DNA from: Azospirillaceae bacterium
Lineage (GTDB): Bacteria > Pseudomonadota > Alphaproteobacteria > Azospirillales > Azospirillaceae
Direction of reading: 5' to 3'
Length of the DNA stretch: 64,000 nt
NCBI GenBank assembly: GCA_031291675.1
Contig: JARLIO010000070.1
Location: 1-64,000 of the forward strand
In this document: positions 25,481 through 33,580 of the stretch, piece by piece
How the letters are laid out: each line of letters begins with the position of its first letter
Position numbering within the stretch: position 1 is the first letter of the stretch
Made by a program: the position numbers and the translations under genes
Notes under the pieces: generated by a model
Told to the model about the DNA's origin: nothing
Seen by the model: the letters and a program-made list of their open reading frames with translations, nothing else
Database searches by the model: none

Positions 25481-26566
25481 TCAAAGACGCCGCCCGGTTG
25501 CGGCATCAAAGATCGATGCCTTCGCCAGATCCGGTGCCAGGGTCGCAGCCCCGGCAAGCCCCCGGGCCAGGGTCGGCGACAATCGGACGGAAAGACGGCC
25601 GCCGGCATGGTCGAACCAGGCGAAGGTGTCGGCCCCCATCGGTTCAATGAAGACCAAGGCCGCCGAAAAGGTCGGGCCCGGGCCCGCCCCGGGCGCGATC
25701 ACGATATCCTCCGGACGGATGCCGAGAACAACATCCAGCTCCTCGGGGGGCGGCGCCGCGAAAACACCTGGCTCCAACGGCAGGATCAGATCCCCGCTGC
25801 GGAACACCGGCCCCGCCGCTTCCCCGTGCAATCGCCCTTCAATGAAATTCATCGCCGGAGAGCCGACGAAGCTCGCCACGAAAAGACTGGCCGGGCGATC
25901 ATAGACCGTCGCGGGATCGGCGAACTGCTCGATCTTCCCGTCTTTCATCACGGCAATGCGCGTGGCCAGGGTCATGGCTTCGACCTGATCATGCGTCACA
26001 TAGACGATCGTGCAGCCCAGTTCCTGGTGCAGCCGCTTGATCTCGACCCGCATTTCCGTGCGCAGTCGGGCATCGAGATTGGACAGCGGTTCATCGAACA
26101 GATAGACCGGAACCTGACGAACCAGGGCCCGCCCGATCGCAACGCGTTGGCGTTGACCACCGGAAAGCTGGCTTGGCAGGCGATCGAGCATCGGAGTCAG
26201 TTGCAGCAGGTTCGCCGCCCAGGCGACCCGGCGCTCCACCTCGGGCTTGGCGACCTTGTTGACCCGCAGTCCAAAAGACAGGTTGCGGCGAACCGTCATC
26301 GTCGGATACAGCGCATAAGACTGAAACACCATGGCCAGGCCGCGCTGGTTCGGCTCAAACCCCGTCACATCGGTATCACCGATCAAGACGCGCCCGGAAT
26401 CAACCTCGTCCAGGCCGGCAATCACATTCAACAGAGTCGATTTGCCACAGCCGGACGGCCCCAGAAGAACGACGAACTCACCGGCGGAAACCCGAAAATC
26501 GATGTCGCGCAGAACCTGAAACGACGCGTAGGCCTTGTTGAGATGTTGAACTGAGATCCCTGACAT
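25481..26566 (-). CDS. Sugar ABC transporter ATP-binding protein (MalK/UgpC type)
   Basis: The 361-residue protein has Walker A GPSGCGKSTLLN near residue 38, the LSGGQRQRVAIGRAL signature, Walker B VYLFDEPLSNLD, and a C-terminal OB-fold regulatory domain typical of carbohydrate importers. It would energise the two permeases encoded just upstream; the gap to the nearest is 2 bp. The downstream GH3 gene suggests the substrate is a beta-linked oligosaccharide or aryl glucoside. Confidence 0.93.
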   Translation of the reverse strand: MSGISVQHLNKAYASFQVLRDIDFRVSAGEFVVLLGPSGCGKSTLLNVIAGLDEVDSGRVLIGDTDVTGFEPNQRGLAMVFQSYALYPTMTVRRNLSFGLRVNKVAKPEVERRVAWAANLLQLTPMLDRLPSQLSGGQRQRVAIGRALVRQVPVYLFDEPLSNLDARLRTEMRVEIKRLHQELGCTIVYVTHDQVEAMTLATRIAVMKDGKIEQFADPATVYDRPASLFVASFVGSPAMNFIEGRLHGEAAGPVFRSGDLILPLEPGVFAAPPPEELDVVLGIRPEDIVIAPGAGPGPTFSAALVFIEPMGADTFAWFDHAGGRLSVRLSPTLARGLAGAATLAPDLAKASIFDAATGRRL

Positions 26567-26568
26567 GA

Positions 26569-27477
26569 TCAGCCTTTCACTGCGCCGGATGCTATTCCTC
26601 TGACAAAATAGCGTCCAGAAAGAAAATAAACGGCAAGCGGGGGCAGCGCTGTCAGGACAGTTGCCGCCATGTTGACGTTGTATTCAACGATCCCCGTTCC
26701 GTTCGTTACGATGTTGTTGAGCTGAACTGTCATTGGTTGATTGTCATGGCCCGCAAATATCAGACCCAGTAGATAATCGTTCCAAATCCCGGTTGTCTGC
26801 AGGATCAGGGCAACGATCAGGATGTTTGTCGACATCGGCAGCATGATTTCGAAAAAGATCCGAAAAAAACCGGCACCGTCAACCCGCGCCGCTTTAACCA
26901 GTTCCGCCGGAATAGCGGCATAGAAATTCCGAAACAGCATCGTCATCAGCGGCAGTCCAAAAACGACATGAATCACGATGATCCCAGGCAGCGTACTATA
27001 GAGATGAAGAAAGCTGAAGATCTTGACCAGCGGATATAGAATCACCTGGTAGGGAATAAAGGCACCAAGCATGAGCGCGGTAAGGACCGCGTGAGCACCA
27101 CGAAAGCGCCACAGCGCCAGGGCATAGCCATTCAGGGCGCCGGCCAGAATTGACAGAACGACACTAGGGACAAGAATGCGCACCGAATTCCAGAAACCAA
27201 CCGAAAGACCGCCGCACGCCAGACCGGTGCAGGCACCGGACCACGCCTTGACCCAGGCGCTCAGATCAAGCGCGGCGGGAAGCGAAAAGATGGTGCCCTG
27301 GCGAATTTCCGGCATGCTCTTGAACGAGGTCAGGACCATGATCAACAGCGGGATCGAAAACAGAACAGCGGCGCCACTCAAAAACAGGTAGAGCGCGATT
27401 CTCGATCCACAGCGCCGCCGTCGGGCCTGTGCCGCACTGAAAGCAAACGGAAATGCGGGCGAATTATTGTCGGTCAT
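26569..27477 (-). CDS. Sugar ABC transporter permease (MalG type)
   Basis: The 302-residue protein has about six membrane segments and the carbohydrate-permease EAA loop (AARVDGAGFFRIFFEIMLP) around residue 205, which contacts the ATPase. It overlaps the preceding permease by 4 nt (27474-27477) and lies 2 bp before the ATPase gene. It forms half of the inner-membrane channel. Confidence 0.92.
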   Translation of the reverse strand: MTDNNSPAFPFAFSAAQARRRRCGSRIALYLFLSGAAVLFSIPLLIMVLTSFKSMPEIRQGTIFSLPAALDLSAWVKAWSGACTGLACGGLSVGFWNSVRILVPSVVLSILAGALNGYALALWRFRGAHAVLTALMLGAFIPYQVILYPLVKIFSFLHLYSTLPGIIVIHVVFGLPLMTMLFRNFYAAIPAELVKAARVDGAGFFRIFFEIMLPMSTNILIVALILQTTGIWNDYLLGLIFAGHDNQPMTVQLNNIVTNGTGIVEYNVNMAATVLTALPPLAVYFLSGRYFVRGIASGAVKG

Positions 27478-28337
27478 CGTCCGGTCCGCCGCGTTTCAAG
27501 GTAGAAATAGGGCATTACCGCCGCGATGACGGTCAGCAGCATGATCACCGCCGCGGCAGATGCCTGTCCGATGTTTGCGCGTTCAAACGCCATGTCGATG
27601 ACGAATTTTCCCGGAACATCGGTGGCGTTACCGGGTCCGCCATTGGTCATCGCCACCACGAGGTCATAGCTGCGAACAACATTGATGATCAACAGCACAA
27701 CGCACGTCAGCACCACCGGACGCAACAGGGGCAGAATGATGCTGAGATAAGTGCGCCAGCGCGGAATCCCTTCAACCTGGGTCGCGCGCCAGATATCGCG
27801 ATCGACGCCACGAAGTCCCGCCAGTATGATCGCCATCACCAACCCCGAGGAATGCCAAACCGCGGCCAGGACAATTGTATAGATCGCCCGATCCGGCCGA
27901 ATGATCCAGTCGAACAGGAAGTTGTCCCATCCGGCCTCTCGCACCAGATGTTGCAGACCCATTGCCGGATTCAGCAGCCATTGCCACGCAAGGCCCGTGA
28001 CGATGAACGACATCGACAGCGGATAGAGCAGGACCGTGCGAAAAAAACCCTCGAAGCGGATCCGTTGGTCGAGAGCGACCGCAAGCAAGAAACCCAGGAT
28101 CAAGGCAAAACCCACAAACAGGACTCCAAATACGAACATGTTCAGAAATGCGGTATGCCAACGCTCCGTTCCAACCAGACGCCAATATTGCATCAGTCCA
28201 GAGAAACTGTAACTTGGAAACATGCCCGATCGCGTGAATGAAATGAATATTGTCCATATAATGGGCGCATAGAAACATATAAAAACAACGGCAATGGTCG
28301 GCACGATCACGAATTCTGCTGTTTTATGACGACGCAT
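27474..28337 (-). CDS. Sugar ABC transporter permease (MalF type)
   Basis: The 287-residue protein begins with a long hydrophobic segment (FVIVPTIAVVFICFYAPIIW) and has the EAA-like loop ATQVEGIPRWRTYLSIILP near residue 205. It pairs with the MalG-type permease, which it overlaps by 4 nt. GGACAGG lies upstream of the ATG at 28337. The binding-protein gene is 66 bp upstream on the same strand. Confidence 0.92.
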   Translation of the reverse strand: MRRHKTAEFVIVPTIAVVFICFYAPIIWTIFISFTRSGMFPSYSFSGLMQYWRLVGTERWHTAFLNMFVFGVLFVGFALILGFLLAVALDQRIRFEGFFRTVLLYPLSMSFIVTGLAWQWLLNPAMGLQHLVREAGWDNFLFDWIIRPDRAIYTIVLAAVWHSSGLVMAIILAGLRGVDRDIWRATQVEGIPRWRTYLSIILPLLRPVVLTCVVLLIINVVRSYDLVVAMTNGGPGNATDVPGKFVIDMAFERANIGQASAAAVIMLLTVIAAVMPYFYLETRRTGR

Positions 28338-28403
28338 GATTTGAACGACCTGTCCTCATGGTTTAGGGCCTTCCGTGTTTTTGGAAGGCCCTGCTCGATT
28401 ATT

Positions 28404-29639
28404 CTACTTTGATGTTTCGCCGACGATTTGAGAGAATTGCCTGGCAGCATCGACCGCGGTCATGCCCGGGTCACTCCAGAATTTCGAAACCAGATCCTTG
28501 ACCTGCCCTTCCTCATCCGCGGTGAAGACAAACTCGAAGTTCGGCACCTGGGCTTGGGGATCCGCGAGGATTTTCTCGCCCTTCTGCAAACAGGAATCGA
28601 GACCCGAGACGTCGACATCAAGACGTGACGGCAGCGAGCCCTTGACCTTGCTGAACGCCACCTGCACAGCGGGGTCGATGAGAACATCGCGCAACAATTT
28701 CTGCCCTTTGACCATCTCGGGTGCCGTGACCGTCGGGAAATCAAACAGATCGACGACCATCAGGAAAGCGTCCTGTGTCCCCGGCGCCAACGCGCAATCA
28801 TAGTCCTTGCCGAGTGTCAGGCCGGCAGCAATGAATTCGCCTTTCGCCCAGTCACCCATCACCTGCATCGCCGCCTTGTTGGTGATGACAAGATTGGCCG
28901 CATCGTTCCATTTGCGCCCCGGGCTGCCGGGATCGACATAAGCCGTCAGTTTCCGCATGGTTTCAAACGTCTTGACCATTTCCGGACCGCCCGCGGCGGT
29001 GACATCGCGATCAACAAGGACTTTCTTGTAGAAATCACGACCAACGGACAGCATGATATTATAGAAAAGTCCGGCCTGCTGCCACGGCTGTCCCCCGAAG
29101 GCCAAGGGAATATAGCCCTTTTCTTTCAGTTTTTTGGCGTCGACAAAAAATTCGTCCCAGGTTGCCGGCGGCGGCGCGCCGATGTCATGAAAGGCTTTCG
29201 TCGAATACCACGTCCAGTTTGCCTGCCCAATATCGACCGGGATCGCGAAAACCTTCCCTTCACGACTGACTTTGGACATCAGGAAGCCCGGCATATGCGC
29301 GGTTGCCGCGGCGGCCGCTGCAGGATCCAGCGGACTGAGCACACCTTGTTCCGCCAGGGCCTGCACATCGCCGATATTGTCCAGCAGCGCCGACGGCGGA
29401 TTACCTCCCGCAATCCGACTCAGCGCCGACGCCCGGGCATCATCATAGCCACCGACGGCGCTGTCGATCCAGGTGCCGCCGCGCGTCTTGAACGCGTCAG
29501 CGAAGACCTTCATGCCAGCGGATTCACCGCCGCTTGTCCAGTAGTGAAGAACGTCGGCCGTCTGTGCGGACGCCGGGCCCATCGCCCCGATCGTACTGCA
29601 GATTGCAATTGTGAACAAAAGAGAACGGGAATACTGCAT
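28404..29639 (-). CDS. Sugar ABC transporter substrate-binding protein
   Basis: The 411-residue protein has a signal peptide ending near ASAQ (residues 1-26). It shows the family-1 carbohydrate-binding-protein pattern VLHYWTSGGESAGMKVFADAF, with ALSRIAGGNPPSALLDN, and WTWYSTKAFHDIGAPPPATWDEF (split here at residue 12). It delivers the sugar to the two permeases downstream. The start at 29639 has GGAGGGG upstream; a start 15 bases earlier is possible. It is the first gene of the importer/GH3 operon. Confidence 0.92.
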   Translation of the reverse strand: MQYSRSLLFTIAICSTIGAMGPASAQTADVLHYWTSGGESAGMKVFADAFKTRGGTWIDSAVGGYDDARASALSRIAGGNPPSALLDNIGDVQALAEQGVLSPLDPAAAAAATAHMPGFLMSKVSREGKVFAIPVDIGQANWTWYSTKAFHDIGAPPPATWDEFFVDAKKLKEKGYIPLAFGGQPWQQAGLFYNIMLSVGRDFYKKVLVDRDVTAAGGPEMVKTFETMRKLTAYVDPGSPGRKWNDAANLVITNKAAMQVMGDWAKGEFIAAGLTLGKDYDCALAPGTQDAFLMVVDLFDFPTVTAPEMVKGQKLLRDVLIDPAVQVAFSKVKGSLPSRLDVDVSGLDSCLQKGEKILADPQAQVPNFEFVFTADEEGQVKDLVSKFWSDPGMTAVDAARQFSQIVGETSK

Positions 29640-30122
29640 TTCGTGCCCCTCCACCTGTCGTCAAAATAGAGAACGGTTATTCTTCCCCAAAGTGCAGCTT
29701 GACCAAGAGCAAGTGTGATTTTTCCGTGGATGTTCGCCGAGAAGACTACCCTTGCCGAAACACCGACACAAAATATTAAAGTTGACGGTTCTAGTTCGGT
29801 TTTTCCAATGCAAAGGCGCGGCATGCATTCGCCATTTTCCGGGGAACACGCCGCTGAATCGGGTGCGAGCTCATGCTATCGGACAAGCTCGACGAACGGG
29901 CCCCGATCGCCCGATCGACAATCGCACAGGCCATTGCCCGCTTGAATTGACAAAACATTGAAAGACAGGCTGAAATCGCCGCGGTATCACATTGCTCCGC
30001 AACACCGTTCCGGGCCGCCGGGAACGGGCCGATCGCGGGAATTTCCGCGACGCGACGCGGGAGCAGGCGAACCGCGCTGCCGGTGATGATACGATCATCG
30101 GGACAGCGTTCGAGGAGTGGGC
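29640..30122. other. Divergent intergenic region between sugar importer and TPR-glycosyltransferase operon
   Basis: The 483 bases hold no convincing gene. An inverted repeat AATGCA-N11-TGCATT (29807-29829) is a possible operator, and TTGACG at about 29782 could be a -35 element. GAGGAG just before 30123 is the ribosome site of the first TPR gene. The segment is less GC-rich near 29680-29830. No local regulator gene accompanies the importer. Confidence 0.4.
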
Positions 30123-31826
30123 ATGAGCGGGAGCATTGCGGAACCGACCGCATCGACGGTCATCGGTCCGACCGGCACCGGCGCGGACGAGGCGGTGCTG
30201 AACCGCTTCACCCGGGCGGTGACCTGGCATCAGGCCGGCCATCTGGCCGAAGCCGGGGCCTGTTACCGCGACGCGATCGCGCTGCGCCCCGACCTCGCCG
30301 AGATCTACAACAATCTGGGCGTGATCGCGCTCGACCGCGGCCAGGCCGGCGTCGCGGTCACGGCGCATCTGCGGGCCGCTCTGCTCAAGCCCGACTTCGC
30401 CGAGGCCCTGTTCAATCTCGGCAACGCCTTGAACGCGCTGGGCCAGCGCGAACAGGCCGTCGCCGCCTATCGTGAGGCCCTGGGGTATCACAACGATTTT
30501 GCCGAAGCCTACAGCAATCTGGGCACCGTGCTGTTCCAACTTGGGGGCTATGACGCCGCCGTCGCCGCCTATCGCCAAGCCATCATCCTCCACCCGGGCC
30601 TACCCGATCCACCCTACAATCTTGGCAATGTCCTCCAGGCGTTACAGCAGTTCGGCGCGGCCGTCGCCGCCTACGACCGGGCCCTGGTCCTTGATCCCGA
30701 AAACCCGGAGCTCTGGAGCAACCGCAGCACCGCGCTGCGAATCCTGGGTCGCGTTGACGCGGCGGTCGAGGGCTTCCGGGTCGCCCTCAGCCATGCCCCG
30801 GGTGATCCCCAGATTCATCTCAATTTCGCGATGGCCTTGCTCCATCAGGGCCAATTCGCGGACGGTTGGCGCGAATATGAGTGGCGCTGGAAGACCGAAA
30901 AATTCCGCCCCTGGGTGGTCAGCTTCGCCCTGCCCGAATGGACCGGGGAATCCCTGAGCGGCAAGACCGTGCTGCTTTATACCGAACAGGGTTTTGGCGA
31001 CGCCCTGATGTTCGCCCGCTTCGCCCCGGTTCTTGCCGCAACCGGTGCGCGGGTGGTGGTCCGGACGTTGCCATCGCTGGTGCGGCTGCTGCGCACCCTG
31101 CCCGGCGTCACCGAGGTCGCACCGTTCGAGACGCCGTATTTCGATTTTGACTATCACCTGCCGCTGATGAGCGTGCCGCATCGGCTCGGTATCGATCTGG
31201 ACAGCATTCCGGCGACGATCCCCTATCTTTGGGCCGAGGCCACCGCGGTTGCCGCCTGGCGCGCCCGGCTGGCGGCAGCCGGCCCGAACCTGAAGGTCGG
31301 CGTGGTCTGGGCCGGGGATCCGCGACGGCACGACCCCAGCGCCCATTCCATGGATCAACGGCGCAGCCTGGGCTTCGATCGCATCGCCAGCCTGGCCAGG
31401 ATCCCGGGCGTGACGCTGGTCAGCCTGCAAAAGGGCGAGCCGCCGTTGCCCGCGCTCGACGGGCCCATTCTTGACGGGCCCATTCTTGACTGGATGGACA
31501 GCATCGTTGATTTTGCCGACACCGCAGCGCTGGTTACCGCCCTGGACCTGGTGATCACCGTCGACACCGCGGTCGCGCACCTGGCCGGGGCCCTGGGGAA
31601 ACCGGTCTGGATCCTGTCACGGTTCGACGGCTGCTGGCGCTGGCTGCGTGACCGGGACGACACCCCGTGGTATCCGACCGCAAGACTGTTTCGCCAGCAT
31701 CGCGCCGGTGACTGGGACGACGTCATGACCCGGGTCGCCGAGGCCCTGCGGGCGGCGATCGCCACCGATGCCACGCCGATCTTTGAACCGGGGGCGTCCT
31801 CGCTGACGGCATTGGAGAAAGAATGA
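30123..31826 (+). CDS. TPR protein with C-terminal GT9-like domain (copy 2, operon gene 1)
   Basis: The 567-residue protein has about seven TPR units (residues 20-245), making it the shortest of the cluster. Its C-terminal domain holds EYEWRWKTEKF (about 251), LYTEQGFGDALMFARFAP (about 287), VGVVWAGD (about 392) and DTAVAHLAGALGKPVW (about 481). A 15-bp tandem duplication at 31461-31490 adds a second DGPIL unit just before the conserved DWMDSIVDFADTAAL. The start at 30123 has GAGGAG five bases upstream; GTG at 30117 overlaps that site and is less likely. It is the first of five overlapping genes and is coupled to the next by ATGA. Confidence 0.8.
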   Translation: MSGSIAEPTASTVIGPTGTGADEAVLNRFTRAVTWHQAGHLAEAGACYRDAIALRPDLAEIYNNLGVIALDRGQAGVAVTAHLRAALLKPDFAEALFNLGNALNALGQREQAVAAYREALGYHNDFAEAYSNLGTVLFQLGGYDAAVAAYRQAIILHPGLPDPPYNLGNVLQALQQFGAAVAAYDRALVLDPENPELWSNRSTALRILGRVDAAVEGFRVALSHAPGDPQIHLNFAMALLHQGQFADGWREYEWRWKTEKFRPWVVSFALPEWTGESLSGKTVLLYTEQGFGDALMFARFAPVLAATGARVVVRTLPSLVRLLRTLPGVTEVAPFETPYFDFDYHLPLMSVPHRLGIDLDSIPATIPYLWAEATAVAAWRARLAAAGPNLKVGVVWAGDPRRHDPSAHSMDQRRSLGFDRIASLARIPGVTLVSLQKGEPPLPALDGPILDGPILDWMDSIVDFADTAALVTALDLVITVDTAVAHLAGALGKPVWILSRFDGCWRWLRDRDDTPWYPTARLFRQHRAGDWDDVMTRVAEALRAAIATDATPIFEPGASSLTALEKE

Positions 31827-33580
31827 GCGGGCCCAGACACCCCAAGCGATCGAAGCGATCGAAACTGAAGCCGGGCCCAAACCGTGGCGTGGCGTTGACA
31901 CCCGTGGCGGACGCCCCACCGCCCACCGGTGAAGCGCTGATCTTGTTCAACCGTGCCGTGTTTCATCATGGCCGAAATGAGTTTCCGGATGCGGTCACCT
32001 TGTATCAGCAAGTGGTCGCGCTGCGGCCCGACCTGGCGCCGGTGCGCAACAATCTCGCAGTGGCGTTGCGCGATCTCGGCCGCATCACGGACTCGCTGGC
32101 CTGCTGCCGCGCGGCGATCGCGCTGAAGCCGGATTACGCCCAGGCCTACAACAATCTGGGAACCGCGCTGCAAGCGCTGAACCCGGTACCAGCGACGCCG
32201 GCAACGACCGGCACCGACGCGGCGCGAACCGCCTATCGCCGGGCAATCACCCTGATCCCCGACTATGCCCAGGCCTACAACAATCTCGGCAATGTGCTGC
32301 GCGAGTCGGACCAGACCGAACAGGCGGCCGCCGCCCTGCGACGCGCCATCACCCTGATGCCGGATCTGCCCGAAGCCTACGACAATCTGGCCACCACGAC
32401 ACTCGACGCCGGCGCCTTTGACACGGCTGTCGCGATCTGTCGCCGCAGCACGCTGGTCCGCCCCGGCCACGCCGAATCCTTTAGTGATCTCGGCATGGCA
32501 CTGCAAAGTTCCGGGCATCCGGACGCGGCGCTGACCGCCTACCGGCAGGCGGTCACGTTGAATCCCGAGAACACGCAAATACACTTCAATCGCGCCACCG
32601 CGCTGTTACAGGCGGGCCAGTACCGCGAAGGCTGGGCCGAATATGAGTGGCGCCGCCGCACCGCCATCGACGTGGCCCTGGCGCGTCCTTATGACCAACC
32701 GGAATGGACCGGCGACCGCCTCGATGGCCGCACCATCCTGCTTTATACCGAACAGGGATTCGGCGACACCCTGATGTGGGCGCGCTTCGTGCCCCTGGTT
32801 GCGGCACAGGGTGGTTCGATCGTGTTGCAGGTCTACCCGTTGTTGGCACGCTTGATGCGGGGCCTTCCCGTCGATGTCGATGTCGTCGATCTCAGCCCGA
32901 CCGACCGCCATTTCGATACCCATCTGCCTTTGATGACCCTGCCGCATCGGCTCGGGATCGGCCTCGACAACCTGCCCGCCACGGTGCCCTATCTGCGGCC
33001 CGATCCGGCGATGGCGACGGCATGGCGGGTCCGGCTCGCGGGCCTGTCCGGGCTCAAGGTCGGGCTGGTCTGGGCCGGTGCGGCGCGGATCGGCAACCGT
33101 GCCGCCAATCGGATCGACCGCTGGCGCAGCATCGCGCTGGCGCGTCTGGCGCCGCTCGCCGCGGTGCCGGGCATCGCCTGGGTCAGCCTGCAAATGGGCG
33201 CCGCCGCAGCCGAGGCCGGGATGCCCCCCGCCGGCATGACGCTGCTGGACTGGACCGAGGAGTTGACCGACTTCGCCGACACCGCCGCCCTGATCGACGC
33301 CCTGGATCTGGTGATCACGGTCGACACCGCGGTCGCACACCTCGCCGGCGCCCTGGGCAAGCCGGTCTGGATCCTGTCGCGCTACAATGGGTGCTGGCGC
33401 TGGCTGAACGATCGCGACGACTCGCCCTGGTATCCCACCGCCCGCCTGTTCCGCCAACCGCGGATGGGGGACTGGGATACGGTCATCACCCAGGTCCGCG
33501 ATCAACTCGATCACCTTGCCTTGGCGCGGCAAGCGGCACGCGCCGCGCCAGCCCCCCGATCGACAATCCCGCAGCCATGA
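31823..33580 (+). CDS. TPR protein with C-terminal GT9-like domain (copy 3, operon gene 2)
   Basis: The 585-residue protein starts with a very basic leader (MSGPRHPKRSKRSKLKPG) not found in its paralogues, then about seven TPR units. The catalytic-like domain begins at EYEWRRRTAID (about 273), so the usual EYEWRWK is changed. YTEQGFGDTLMWARF (about 307), VGLVWAGA (about 412) and DTAVAHLAGALGKPVW (about 500) follow. The usual LVSLQKG reads WVSLQMG here, so this copy may differ in donor binding or activity. It overlaps both neighbours by 4 nt. Confidence 0.8.
   Translation: MSGPRHPKRSKRSKLKPGPNRGVALTPVADAPPPTGEALILFNRAVFHHGRNEFPDAVTLYQQVVALRPDLAPVRNNLAVALRDLGRITDSLACCRAAIALKPDYAQAYNNLGTALQALNPVPATPATTGTDAARTAYRRAITLIPDYAQAYNNLGNVLRESDQTEQAAAALRRAITLMPDLPEAYDNLATTTLDAGAFDTAVAICRRSTLVRPGHAESFSDLGMALQSSGHPDAALTAYRQAVTLNPENTQIHFNRATALLQAGQYREGWAEYEWRRRTAIDVALARPYDQPEWTGDRLDGRTILLYTEQGFGDTLMWARFVPLVAAQGGSIVLQVYPLLARLMRGLPVDVDVVDLSPTDRHFDTHLPLMTLPHRLGIGLDNLPATVPYLRPDPAMATAWRVRLAGLSGLKVGLVWAGAARIGNRAANRIDRWRSIALARLAPLAAVPGIAWVSLQMGAAAAEAGMPPAGMTLLDWTEELTDFADTAALIDALDLVITVDTAVAHLAGALGKPVWILSRYNGCWRWLNDRDDSPWYPTARLFRQPRMGDWDTVITQVRDQLDHLALARQAARAAPAPRSTIPQP

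Noticed and set aside
29697-29712. Second RutR-like site (TTGACCAAG) upstream of the sugar importer
   Set aside because: Only one half-site matches; the other arm is absent.
32704-33576. Upstream extension of the 33577 TPR gene to give a 1010-residue protein
   Set aside because: The extension lies out of frame inside the preceding TPR gene, has Arg/Pro-rich nonsense composition, and the ATGA-coupled start at 33577 explains the gene.
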